From positions 1 through 64,000 of the forward strand of contig CANRIS010000011.1 of the NCBI GenBank assembly GCA_947630725.1: 64,000 nt of DNA, written 5' to 3'. Both the position numbers and the translations under genes were made by a program. Numbering within the stretch: position 1 is the first letter of the stretch; each line of letters opens with the position of its first letter. The notes beneath the pieces were generated by a model. That model was not told the origin of the DNA and did no database searches. It saw only the letters and a list, made by a program, of their open reading frames with translations. The stretch comes from an uncultured Clostridia bacterium. Its GTDB lineage: Bacteria; Bacillota; Clostridia; Lachnospirales; CAG-274. Shown piece after piece: positions 1 to 7,915 of this stretch.

Positions 1-4
1 ATTA

Positions 5-101
5 TAACCATTTTATGCCAAAATCGCTTTAGTCCCCTAAAGTCATAGGCAAAAATGCAAAGCATACTTTTTAGGACACATATTTTTCCAAAAATGGAAG
101 T
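5..101. repeat. 97-bp dispersed repeat, copy 1
   Basis: Positions 5-101 match 6184-6280 at 96 of 97 bases in the same orientation, while the flanking DNA is not conserved. The unit holds several short inverted repeats: CTTTAG/CTAAAG around 27-42, enclosed by TGCC/GGCA, then ATGC-aaa-GCAT, then CCA-rich/TGG-rich arms. Near identity over a compact unit with internal hairpins suggests a small mobile or structured element. No gene is attached to this copy within the window. Confidence 0.85.
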
Positions 102-449
102 AGTAAAATTTTGCCGAAATATAATAGAATTTTTATTTAAAAAGATATTATTAGGATAATTTTGCGATACTTAATTTTATTTTCAGATTAATTTATTTTT
201 AGAAAGAAAATTTAAGATTAAATTAATTAAATATTTGTCAATATTTATTACTTTATTAGATTTATTGAAATATCATAGATTTATTTATGAATACTAAAAG
301 ATATAAAAAAATATATATAATGAGCAGTATGGAAATAAAATACACTAAAGTTTTGAGAGTATAAATAAAAGGACTGTTTTACTTGCCGTTGTCAGTCCAA
401 AAAACAACAATTTCAACAATTTTGCCATAAAATCGGTTTTACGACTTAT
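102..449. other. AT-rich stretch without a recognisable gene
   Basis: Very AT-rich DNA between repeat copy 1 and the pnp terminator. I see no ORF with a ribosome binding site on either strand and no convincing RNA gene. Confidence 0.6.
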
Positions 450-455
450 AAAAAA

Positions 456-489
456 GAACCTCCATGCCTTATTGAAAGGCGAGGAGGTC
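456..489 (-). terminator. Rho-independent terminator of pnp
   Basis: On the minus strand a GC-rich hairpin (ACCTCC and GCCT arms) ends in GGAGGTTC followed by a run of six T, about 40 bases past the pnp stop codon. Confidence 0.9.
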
Positions 490-526
490 TTTTAGGGGTT
501 GTCTTGTTTTAGGTTTTTATGATTTA

Positions 527-2722
527 TCAGTTTTCACGTCTGGGTTTTCTGGGGCGAGGTTTGAAACCATCGGGACGGCCTGTTTTTGGCGGACGTTCCT
601 TATAGCCTTCGGGCTTGGGGAGGCACGCCTTTCTGGAAAGGTTGATTCTTCCCTGGTCGTCTATTTCAAGTACCATAACATTCACGATGTCGCCGGGTTT
701 CACTACATCTTCAGCTTTTTCAACGAACTTATAGTCCAGATCCTTCATTCTGATAAGACCCTCTTTGTCGGGAGCGATCTCAACAAATACGCCGAAGCTC
801 ATTATTTTTGTTACCTTACCTTCAAAGAATACGCCCGGCTCGGGATCCGTTACTATGGCGAGAATCATGCTGATAGCCTTACCGATAGCCTCCGAGCTTT
901 TTGAGGAAACATAGATTTTTCCGTCGTCCTCGGTGTCGATTTTGTCAACGCCCGATTCTTCGATAATGCGGTTGATAGTTTTGCCCTTTGAGCCGACAAC
1001 TTCGCCGATCTTGGATGGGTCGATCTGAACAAATTCAATCTTCGGAGCATACTCGGAAATATGATCTCTGACCTCGGGAATAGCCTTAAGCATAACCTCG
1101 TCAAGAATATAAAGTCTTGCCTCGTGACATCTTTTGAGAGCGCCCATTATAATATCGGGAGTAAGTCCGTGGATCTTTATATCCATTTGAATTGCCGTGA
1201 TTCCCTTATGTGTTCCGGCAACCTTAAAGTCCATATCGCCGAAAAAGTCCTCAAGACCCTGAATATCGGTAAGCAGAACGAAGTCGTCATCTGTTTCGCC
1301 GGTAACAAGTCCGCACGAAATACCCGCAACAGGCCTCTTTATGGGAACGCCGGCTGCCATAAGCGAAAGTGTGGAGCCGCATACAGAGCCTTGTGACGTA
1401 GAACCGTTTGAGCTGACTACCTCCGAAACGAGCCTTATAGCATACGGAAATTCGTCCTCACTCGGTATAACCGGCAGAAGCGCTCTTTCAGCGAGGGCGC
1501 CGTGACCTATTTCACGTCTTCCGGGGCTTCTTGACGGGCGTGTCTCGCCTACCGAGTAGCTCGGGAAGTTGTAGTGGTGCATATATCTTTTGGAAACTTC
1601 TTTTTCGTCAAGGCCGTCTATTTTCTGAGCCTCTCCGACAGTGCCGAGGGTTGTTATTGTAAGCACCTGTGTCTGGCCTCTCTTGAAAAGTCCCGAGCCG
1701 TGAACTCTCGGCACAACGTCAACCTCAGCCGAAAGCTCTCTGATCTCATTGAGTTTTCTTCCGTCAGGGCGCTTGTGATCCCTGAGAATCATTCTTCTCA
1801 CAGTTTCCTTTTCATATTTATATATGGCCTCATCAATGTCTGCGCTGTACTTTGCCTCGTCGTCTCCGCAGAATCTTTCCTTAAGAGCCTCCACAGTCTC
1901 GCTTGTAATAATCGAGATCTGCTCGTCTCTGTCCTGCTTAAGCTCCGCAAAAACAGCCTTTTCCATACGCTCATCGGTGATAAACTCCTTTATGGCCTCA
2001 TAAAGATCGTGATCCACCGAATGTTCTTCATATGCGTGCTTTGGCTTGCCTATTTCGTCCTGAACGGATTTTATAAATTCGGCTATCTTTACGTTTTCCT
2101 TATGTCCGAACATAATGGCGTCAAACATTTCCTCGTCTGTGATTTCGTTTGCGCCTGCCTCAATCATCATTACCCTGTCGGCTGTCGATGCCACCGTAAG
2201 GTTAAGTCTCGACTTTTCTCTCTGTTCGCAGTTGGGGTTGATTATATATTCTCCGTCTACATAGCCAACGCTTACTGCTCCGGTAGGGCCTTGAAATGGT
2301 ATGTCAGAAATCGAAAGAGCCATAGAAGCGCCCACCATAGCGCATATTTCAGGACTGTTTTCCTGATCTACAGAGAGGACAGTGGCGTTTATGCATACAT
2401 CGTTTCTGTAGTCTTTGGGGAAAAGCGGCCTTATGGGTCTGTCGATAACTCTCGATGTGAGTATAGCGTGTTCGGACGGACGTCCTTCACGTTTTGTAAA
2501 TCCACCGGGGATTTTGCCTGCGGCATACATTTTTTCTTCATAGTCGATACTTAAAGGGAAAAAGTCAATGCCCTCCCTCGGTTTTTCGGACGCTGTTGCT
2601 GTGACAAGTACGGTTGTGTCGCCATAACGCACAATAACGGCTCCTCCGGCGAGCTCTGCCACTCTGCCGATTTCAAAAACCATATCTCTTCCGCCGATTT
2701 CCAGCTTATAGGTTTTGTACAT
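527..2722 (-). CDS. pnp: Polynucleotide phosphorylase
   Basis: Phosphorolytic 3'-5' exoribonuclease of mRNA turnover, a trimeric cytoplasmic enzyme. The 731-residue length is normal for bacterial PNPase. Two RNase PH domains (about 1-145 and 325-470, with SRVIDRPIRPLFP and GRREIGHGALAERAL) flank the linking helical domain. A KH domain starts near residue 569 (IGEVVGSKGKTINRII), an S1 domain covers about 629-690, and a basic Arg/Lys/Pro tail ends the protein. It lies downstream of rpsO on the same strand, the usual bacterial order, with about 160 bases between them. The intervening RNA can fold into a long imperfect stem, suggesting processing or autogenous control as known for PNPase in enterobacteria; that link is inference. 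Confidence 0.98.
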   Translation of the reverse strand: MYKTYKLEIGGRDMVFEIGRVAELAGGAVIVRYGDTTVLVTATASEKPREGIDFFPLSIDYEEKMYAAGKIPGGFTKREGRPSEHAILTSRVIDRPIRPLFPKDYRNDVCINATVLSVDQENSPEICAMVGASMALSISDIPFQGPTGAVSVGYVDGEYIINPNCEQREKSRLNLTVASTADRVMMIEAGANEITDEEMFDAIMFGHKENVKIAEFIKSVQDEIGKPKHAYEEHSVDHDLYEAIKEFITDERMEKAVFAELKQDRDEQISIITSETVEALKERFCGDDEAKYSADIDEAIYKYEKETVRRMILRDHKRPDGRKLNEIRELSAEVDVVPRVHGSGLFKRGQTQVLTITTLGTVGEAQKIDGLDEKEVSKRYMHHYNFPSYSVGETRPSRSPGRREIGHGALAERALLPVIPSEDEFPYAIRLVSEVVSSNGSTSQGSVCGSTLSLMAAGVPIKRPVAGISCGLVTGETDDDFVLLTDIQGLEDFFGDMDFKVAGTHKGITAIQMDIKIHGLTPDIIMGALKRCHEARLYILDEVMLKAIPEVRDHISEYAPKIEFVQIDPSKIGEVVGSKGKTINRIIEESGVDKIDTEDDGKIYVSSKSSEAIGKAISMILAIVTDPEPGVFFEGKVTKIMSFGVFVEIAPDKEGLIRMKDLDYKFVEKAEDVVKPGDIVNVMVLEIDDQGRINLSRKACLPKPEGYKERPPKTGRPDGFKPRPRKPRREN

Positions 2723-2763
2723 ATCAGAAAATTCTCCTTTCGTTTTGTATCAAGAGAATTTTT

Positions 2764-2829
2764 CGTTTTGAGTATTTACTCGTTTCAACCCGGGATTTCT
2801 CACAACCTGAAACGAATAAATAGAAAACG
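2764..2829 (-). promoter_or_regulatory. Long imperfect stem in the pnp leader
   Basis: The 66 bases upstream of pnp fold back on themselves. CGTTTT pairs with AAAACG at the ends, then ATTTA with TAAAT, then CGTTTCA with TGAAACG, separated by small internal loops. There is no T run, so it is not a terminator. Enterobacterial pnp mRNA carries a comparable RNase III-cut leader stem used in autoregulation; the same role here is inferred from shape and place. Confidence 0.6.
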
Positions 2830-2848
2830 CAAAATCCTCTTAATCTAT

Positions 2849-2874
2849 GGGGCGAAGCCGTATGACTCCGCCCC
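2849..2874 (-). promoter_or_regulatory. rpsO-pnp intergenic hairpin
   Basis: GGGGCG/CGCCCC arms just after the rpsO stop codon. In the direction of transcription no U run follows, so it looks like a processing or stabilising hairpin at the rpsO 3' end rather than a terminator. Confidence 0.5.
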
Positions 2875-2882
2875 GAAAAAAA

Positions 2883-3143
2883 TTACTTTCTCAGTCCAAG
2901 CTCTGAAATAAGGTTTCTGTACTTAAGAATATCCTTTCTCTTGATATAGTTAAGCAGACCTTTTCTCTGTCCTACCATCTTGAGCAGACCTCTTCTCGAG
3001 TGGTGATCCTTCTTGTGTGTCTTGAGATGTTCGGTAAGGTGGTTGATCCTTGCCGTAAGAAGTGCAACCTGAACCTCGGGTGAGCCTGTGTCGGCCTCGT
3101 TTCTTCCGAATTTAGCTGCGATAGCTTTTTTGTCAATTGCCAT
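2883..3143 (-). CDS. rpsO: 30S ribosomal protein S15
   Basis: Primary 16S rRNA-binding protein of the small subunit platform. The 86-residue product covers the whole S15 family: N-terminal helix, the [14 protein letters not shown] segment, the [12 protein letters not shown] rRNA-contacting segment, and the YIKRKD region. A strong ribosome binding site (AGGAGG) precedes the ATG. It is first of an rpsO-pnp pair. The upstream leader can form mutually exclusive helices, suggesting feedback control by S15. Confidence 0.98.
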   Translation of the reverse strand: MAIDKKAIAAKFGRNEADTGSPEVQVALLTARINHLTEHLKTHKKDHHSRRGLLKMVGQRKGLLNYIKRKDILKYRNLISELGLRK

Positions 3144-3189
3144 TTTATTTTCCTCCTAAAAAATTAATTATCCCCCAATACAACGCAGC

Positions 3190-3231
3190 GGTCGGAGATT
3201 CCATCGGCGTAGTACGGGTTTTATGCCGACC
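3190..3231 (-). promoter_or_regulatory. Candidate S15 autoregulatory leader
   Basis: Two competing pairings are visible upstream of rpsO. GGTCGG (minus strand, 3226-3231) can pair with CCGACC (3190-3195), or TCGGC (3225-3229) can pair with GCCGA (3204-3208). They share bases and so exclude each other. Firmicute S15 leaders are known to use three-way junctions or alternative folds. Assignment rests on position and pairing only. Confidence 0.45.
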
Positions 3232-3342
3232 TCATATACAGTCAGCCTATTTAGTATATCACACAAAAAATCAAATTACAAGCATTTTTTTAATTATTTT
3301 TCCCTGTTTTATCAATTTTTGCTTTTGATCCGTATGCCGACT

Positions 3343-3384
3343 TAAAAAGCTCCGCTCTCATTTTATAATAACGAAAGCGGAGCT
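3343..3384 (-). terminator. Terminator of the secreted Ig-like protein gene
   Basis: Perfect 9-bp arms AGCTCCGCT/AGCGGAGCT (3348-3356 and 3376-3384), followed on the minus strand by five T. It lies about 65 bases past the 3448 stop codon. The plus side is also T-rich, so it may act both ways. Confidence 0.85.
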
Positions 3385-3447
3385 GTTTTATTTATAAGAC
3401 AACAATAGTTTTGAAATTAACTATATATTGGAAATTATATTTATTTA

Positions 3448-5232
3448 TTATTCTGCAACAGGAACTAATACAGAAGTAATAGCTTTAACAAGAATATCAG
3501 CACCAACGCCTGTGGCTCCTTCAATCTTTGACGCATATACATAGTCGCTTGATTTGCCGCCGAAATCTACGGCAGTTTTTTCGCCGTCAATGTCAACCTT
3601 TGTATATACCGTGTCAGATGATGCGACTTCTTGCTGATATCCGGATTTCTGTTTTACCTGTGAATATTTTTCAATATCATTACCGGGAATTACAGAAACA
3701 GCATAATAGTTGCCCTCACCTGCATAATAAACACCAACATTTGAAGATGGCATTGTTTTTTCAATATTTTGTCCAAGATCATTTGTTTTCTGAATTATGC
3801 CTGTTTCAGGTTCAGTAACAGTTGCTACTTCTTCTACAAACTGAAGTGCTGCAAGATGGAATCCATTTGAACCCCCCTGTACTCTGTATGTTTCGTTTTT
3901 CTTTAATGATACAATTTGTGTATAATAATTAAATTCTCCGGTACTTGTGTAAGGCTGACCTTCTTCGCTATTATTTATTTTAAGTGTTCTTGCGCCTTCT
4001 TTTGAAACCTCGGGATGCTGGTCGTCTTTAGTAATTCCCGAATTTATTATGGAATAAACAAGGGTACCATTTCCGGGAGCTGTATATTCAAAATAACAGC
4101 TTCCTGAGGTTCCTAAATTCAGACGTCCATCGTCTGTTGTATTTATTATTTTATTTGTTGCAGCCTTATCTACAAAGCCTACTGTTAAATCATCGTTTAC
4201 TGTAGATGCGGGTGAATTTGGATCTCCGGCGAGACTGAAACCTTGCCAGCTTACATCTGAAAAATCCCATGTCTTATTTATTGCATCTCTTACAGTTATG
4301 GTTGCTGTATCGGAATAAGCGCCTGCCGTAGCCTTAATTGTAGCCGTTTGTTCTGCTGTTGCGGTACTCTTTACCTTTACTGTACACTTGTTGCCGCTCG
4401 GAGTTATATCTACAACATTATTTCCACTTTCCACAGTCCATGTTGCGCTTTCAACATCCGGAATGTTAGCAACAGTTGCTTCAAGGTCAATCGAATCATT
4501 TATTGCAATTGTTTCAGCATTTGTATTGAGCTTTACTGAAGGTTCAGAACTGATATAATCTAATGTAATACTATATATGTTAGCCTGATTACCTGTAGCG
4601 GTTCCTGCTCCTACAGTAATATAAATATTTTCTGCTGTAAGTCCGGTAAAAGTTACCTGTCCGGGAATGGATTCTTGTCTATTTAAATTTTCAGTAGTTT
4701 CGATAATTACATTGTTTTTATCATATTGGGTTCCATTACACAATGTGATTTTCAAATTCTCATTATCGGCTTTTGCATTGGAGTTTATTGTCAATATTAG
4801 ATTATATGATGAAAACCCTTTTCCGGCTGCATATGCATTGGAAATAGCTATTCCTTTTGCAGAGGCATTTGATGTTTTTATAGCTGTATTTGTGTCAGTT
4901 GTAGTATATGTTTTATGAGGCGCCGTTACGCTTGTGTCTTTATTACCGCCAGAGTTCTTTTGTGTGTAACCTACAAAACTTAAAGTCGGCACACTTTCAA
5001 GGTTTGTTTCTACCTTTCCACCGATGTCCGGTTCACCAGCGCTAATATCAGAAGTACCGACATTCCACTGAGTCCATTCGACATAATCTTCTACAGTTGA
5101 TTTTGCAGCGGTTGGTGAACTGCTTGCTTTAACATCTTCTGCAAATACATTGACAACATTCATTACAGTAACTATAGAAATAACCATAACAAATGCAAGA
5201 ACCGAGCTTAATGCTCTCTTAAATTTTCTCAT
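3448..5232 (-). CDS. Secreted protein with bacterial Ig-like domain
   Basis: A 594-residue exported protein of unknown exact role. The start is ATG at 5232, eight bases after AAGGAGGA; an in-frame extension further upstream has no ribosome binding site. Residues 1-31 are a classic signal peptide (basic MRKFKR, long hydrophobic core, VFA cleavage site). Residues 231-316 resemble a Big_2-type Ig-like domain. A TWDFSDVSWQGF segment from 321 onward, with a run rich in Gly, Thr and Asn, recalls beta-sandwich modules that accompany pectate lyases and other cell-wall glycan enzymes. No catalytic motif or cell-wall anchor was recognised. A role in polysaccharide binding or adhesion is inference. A 48-residue gene lies 97 bases upstream on the same strand. 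Confidence 0.8.
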   Translation of the reverse strand: MRKFKRALSSVLAFVMVISIVTVMNVVNVFAEDVKASSSPTAAKSTVEDYVEWTQWNVGTSDISAGEPDIGGKVETNLESVPTLSFVGYTQKNSGGNKDTSVTAPHKTYTTTDTNTAIKTSNASAKGIAISNAYAAGKGFSSYNLILTINSNAKADNENLKITLCNGTQYDKNNVIIETTENLNRQESIPGQVTFTGLTAENIYITVGAGTATGNQANIYSITLDYISSEPSVKLNTNAETIAINDSIDLEATVANIPDVESATWTVESGNNVVDITPSGNKCTVKVKSTATAEQTATIKATAGAYSDTATITVRDAINKTWDFSDVSWQGFSLAGDPNSPASTVNDDLTVGFVDKAATNKIINTTDDGRLNLGTSGSCYFEYTAPGNGTLVYSIINSGITKDDQHPEVSKEGARTLKINNSEEGQPYTSTGEFNYYTQIVSLKKNETYRVQGGSNGFHLAALQFVEEVATVTEPETGIIQKTNDLGQNIEKTMPSSNVGVYYAGEGNYYAVSVIPGNDIEKYSQVKQKSGYQQEVASSDTVYTKVDIDGEKTAVDFGGKSSDYVYASKIEGATGVGADILVKAITSVLVPVAE

Positions 5233-5329
5233 TTTTGTTTTTCCTCCTTGATATGATATATAATTACAATATAATTGGAATGGGTTTGAATCCATCCAAA
5301 TCATTCTGCCAAGTTATGCCTTATTACTA

Positions 5330-5476
5330 TCAGTATTTAATTTCGTTAAAACTCTTAGTGGGAATATTTGACTGTAAATTTTCGACACCACTTAATGCAA
5401 TAATATTTGAGGTCATAACAGAAACTACCTCTAAGCAAGGTTTTTCATAACTTTTCTTAGTTACATCTTTTAACAT
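5330..5476 (-). CDS. Small 48-residue protein upstream of secreted protein
   Basis: A short gene with a very good ribosome binding site (AAGGAGGAA, 7 bases before ATG) on the same strand as the downstream secreted protein. The product starts MLKDVTKKSYEKPCLEVVSV and continues with an NIIALSG segment and a hydrophilic tail. The pattern Y-x-K-P-x-[LI]-E-V-[VI] near the N-terminus followed by a small hydrophobic patch is common among short orphan proteins of gut Firmicutes and Bacteroidetes, some of them peptide precursors. There is one Cys (position 14) and no obvious transmembrane helix. No maturation enzyme is adjacent, so a RiPP role is only a possibility. Confidence 0.65.
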   Translation of the reverse strand: MLKDVTKKSYEKPCLEVVSVMTSNIIALSGVENLQSNIPTKSFNEIKY

Positions 5477-5842
5477 TTTGCTTATTCCTCCTTTTTTTGA
5501 ACTGCCTTATTTATTGGCAGAAGTTACAGTTGATTGTCCTGAAAAATTGACAGCCACGGCTCGGACAAAAGCCAAAAAACGCTGCCACCTCGCCTTTCCC
5601 CAAAACGGAGAAAATAAATTAAAAAAATGAAAGCCCGCTCCATTGTCAAAACTTCTCACCATGGCTCTCCATTCTCCAACCTTTTAAACAGCCAAAGTCA
5701 AAATCCCAACATATGCAGCCATCATTTTAAAGAGGCAAAATTAAAAAAATCCAAACAATATCTCTTTGTCTACATTTCAAAGTACCATAGACCACTCCGC
5801 AGTAATTTTTGCGGAATTATAATCTATAATCGACACTCCGAA

Positions 5843-6075
5843 AATTTTACAACTATAAGACTTTTTAATATGTATATCAGAGTTTGTTATATCTCACTTT
5901 CGAGGCATTTTTGCCTTTGAAAACACAAAAAAGCTTGATTTTGCAAATTTGTCAATAAAATTTACAACTATAAGACTTTCTAATATATGTATTAGAGTTT
6001 GTTATACATTGTTTTCGGAGCATTTTTTGTCCTTGAAAACATAAAAAATCTTGATTTTGCAAGTTTATCAATAAA
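5843..6075. repeat. Tandem duplication, 115-bp period
   Basis: Two adjacent imperfect copies (about 5843-5957 and 5958-6075). Each starts with TTTACAACTATAAGACTTT, runs through a TTTG-AAAACA segment and ends with TTTTGCAA-TTT-TCAATAAA. The copies have diverged by substitutions and small indels. Non-coding. Confidence 0.8.
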
Positions 6076-6183
6076 TATTTCTTATTATTTTATAAAAATA
6101 AGCTGTCAATACCGCAACAATACAAAAATTGACTAAAATATTTATCACAAACAGTCACGTTTTCTGTAAATTTTCTTCAATTT

Positions 6184-6280
6184 TAACCATTTTATGCCAA
6201 AATCGCTTTAGTCTCCTAAAGTCATAGGCAAAAATGCAAAGCATACTTTTTAGGACACATATTTTTCCAAAAATGGAAGT
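6184..6280. repeat. 97-bp dispersed repeat, copy 2
   Basis: Matches 5-101 at 96 of 97 bases in the same orientation; the single difference lies in the loop of the CTTTAG/CTAAAG hairpin, leaving all stems intact. Flanks differ. Confidence 0.85.
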
Positions 6281-6625
6281 GAAAAAAATTTGGTGAAAAA
6301 ATGAGATATGTTATATAAAATGTTGGTTTTGATATGAATTTTGCGAAAATAAAAAATAATTAAGGTGAATATTAATCAAATTATGATAAAATAATATTTT
6401 GATAAGAAAATTTCAGTAAAACTTAATAATATTTTTGTGTTATTTTAAATATAAATGTTGATATAACAGATATTTTATTAAAATAAATTAATACTATAAG
6501 TAGTTGAATTTAATATATGAATAGTATTTTGGCAATTGTTTACCTATATATTGGCTTAGACAGTATGAATTGTATGGAGAATAACAAAATGCATCATATT
6601 TTGGCGAGGGGGATGGTATACGTTT

Positions 6626-6648
6626 TAAACAGTGAAATTGACTGTTTA
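6626..6648. repeat. Inverted repeat upstream of small orphan genes
   Basis: TAAACAGT and ACTGTTTA arms (8 bp, perfect) around a 7-base centre, about 115 bases before the 6764 gene. It could be an operator or an RNA hairpin; there is no T run after it. Confidence 0.5.
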
Positions 6649-6763
6649 TAGGGAGATTCGGTGATCGTTGAGGACGGGCATATGAAAAAAACGGCAGATG
6701 CAGAATAAAGGCGTGGTGTACGGAATATAAATAGTTAAAAGATTTTAAGAGGACGGAATATAT

Positions 6764-7153
6764 ATGGGAGAGGACATTACTCTTGAAAGGTTGTCAAAGC
6801 TTGCTGATATTATGAATGGCTCGGCAAAGAAAAGCGGCGGAATCGCCGAAAATAAATTGGATTTTGATATGCAGTTTGAAACTCCTGCGATACGGACTAT
6901 AAAGGCTGCAATTCCCTACATAGACAGAAGATACAGGCGTGAGCTGGGAGTGATGGTAAAGCTTATTGAGATTGACAAATTTCTGAACGAGTACAAGGGA
7001 GTTGAGATAATGACGGATCGAGGCAGAGGGGTAAATATGGAGATGCTGAGGGCGGTCGTGCCTAACTTGCCTGCGGAAAACAGAAACATAGGAGAAATGG
7101 TGATTAAAATATTGGAAATAAGGGATATTATGCAGACAATAGGGGCAGTATGA
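6764..7153 (+). CDS. Hypothetical protein, 129 residues
   Basis: Not recognised. ATG is preceded by AGAGGACGG at a workable distance. The product is soluble, largely helical and rich in Ile, Met and charged residues. It opens LERLSKLADIMNGSAKK, has a central TPAIRTIKAAIPYIDRRYRR segment, and ends IGEMVIKILEIRDIMQTIGAV. No signal peptide, membrane helix or catalytic motif. Its last 30 codons were copied just downstream and have decayed. Together with the 87-residue gene at 7448 it forms a small orphan cluster. Confidence 0.65.
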   Translation: MGEDITLERLSKLADIMNGSAKKSGGIAENKLDFDMQFETPAIRTIKAAIPYIDRRYRRELGVMVKLIEIDKFLNEYKGVEIMTDRGRGVNMEMLRAVVPNLPAENRNIGEMVIKILEIRDIMQTIGAV

Positions 7154-7212
7154 TGGGCGATGCACATAAGGAGGAAGAAAAGTTTAAAAAACAGGATGTG
7201 ATTGCTGTCTGA
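7150..7212 (+). CDS. Possible 20-residue overlapping ORF
   Basis: ATG overlaps the stop of the 6764 gene (ATGA), allowing translational coupling. The predicted peptide is Lys/Glu-rich (MMGDAHKEEEKFKKQDVIAV). Nothing but the overlap supports it, and the downstream DNA is decayed sequence, so it may be a remnant of a longer reading frame. Confidence 0.2.
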   Translation: MMGDAHKEEEKFKKQDVIAV

Positions 7213-7261
7213 AATACGAATGGTAAAGTATGGTTATGCGGTGAGGCGCAGGAGCGAATAT

Positions 7262-7353
7262 TGAAGGCAGTATTCAGCTTGCCTGCGGATAGGAGAAACG
7301 GTGATTTAAAATATCGGAAATAAGGGATATTATTCAGACGATAGGGGCAGTAT
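7262..7353 (+). pseudogene. Decayed duplicate of the 6764 gene 3' end
   Basis: The DNA repeats the last 90 or so bases of the 6764 gene (the LPAENRNIGEMVIKILEIRDIMQ region), with ATAAGGGATATTAT-CAGAC-ATAGGGGCAGTATGA nearly intact. Small deletions shift the frame and no start remains. It is a partial tandem duplication that has lost coding capacity. Confidence 0.75.
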
Positions 7354-7447
7354 GAGGGGCGGCGTGGATAAGGGCGGCAGAATGGTTTTATATTGTAATG
7401 TCGTATGTATATGAAAATATCAAATAAATATATTTTGGGAGGATTAT

Positions 7448-7711
7448 ATGAATATAGCTGAAATATCCGAAAGTGATGCGTTCAGGAATGCAGGAGAAAA
7501 CAGGCTGAAAATGCTTAAGGAATTTCTGGGCAGCGGAAAGCCCACCGTTGAGGGGGCAGTAAGATTTTTTTGTGAAATGAAAAAGGAAGGGGAGCTTTCG
7601 CAGGAACAGAAGAATGAGCTTATGAGGGCTTTTATTGACGGTCTTGACGCAGGGGAGAAAAAGAAGGTGGGGCAGCTTATAAGCGTTATTGAGGCTGCGG
7701 CGGGTTTTTAG
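7448..7711 (+). CDS. Hypothetical protein, 87 residues
   Basis: Not recognised. The ATG is preceded by TTGGGAGGATT, a strong ribosome binding site. The protein is small, acidic to neutral and helical, with LKMLKEFLGSGKP followed by FFCEMKKEGELSQEQKNELM and an amphipathic C-terminus. No signal or membrane segment. It lies between the 6764 gene with its decayed copy and the repeat-rich membrane protein, all on the plus strand. Confidence 0.65.
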   Translation: MNIAEISESDAFRNAGENRLKMLKEFLGSGKPTVEGAVRFFCEMKKEGELSQEQKNELMRAFIDGLDAGEKKKVGQLISVIEAAAGF

Positions 7712-7915
7712 TTATATATGGCGGATTTTTCGGGTCTGCGGCTTTTGTGTAGGGTCAGAATATGGCTGAGGGCGTGAGTTTTGTCTTAAATCTTTGTTTT
7801 TGTCATAAATTTTAAAAAATTACTTGAATTTTTCAGAATGCGTGATAAAATTGTAGTAAGGAAATGTATAGTCTATTACATTATCTACTATAGTATTTAA
7901 AAACAGAGGTGCATT

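Larger units (their letters stand above)
5477..6763. other. 1.3-kb AT-rich intergenic region
   Basis: It contains a GC-richer stretch at about 5540-5640 that would form part of the leader of the 48-residue gene, a 115-bp tandem duplication (5843-6075), copy 2 of the 97-bp repeat (6184-6280), and an inverted repeat at 6626-6648. Open frames here lack ribosome binding sites and coding character. No gene called. Confidence 0.6.

Noticed and set aside
5..101. c-di-GMP-I riboswitch
   Set aside because: GGCAAA and GCAAAGC are present in order, but the intervening hairpin and the GNRA receptor geometry are missing.
1574..2554. Plus-strand open frame of 326 codons inside pnp
   Set aside because: Antisense of a fully conserved pnp; composition and lack of start signals show it is a shadow.
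5627..5920. 97-codon plus-strand ORF in the AT-rich region
   Set aside because: No ribosome binding site, composition of intergenic DNA, and its end runs into the 115-bp repeat.
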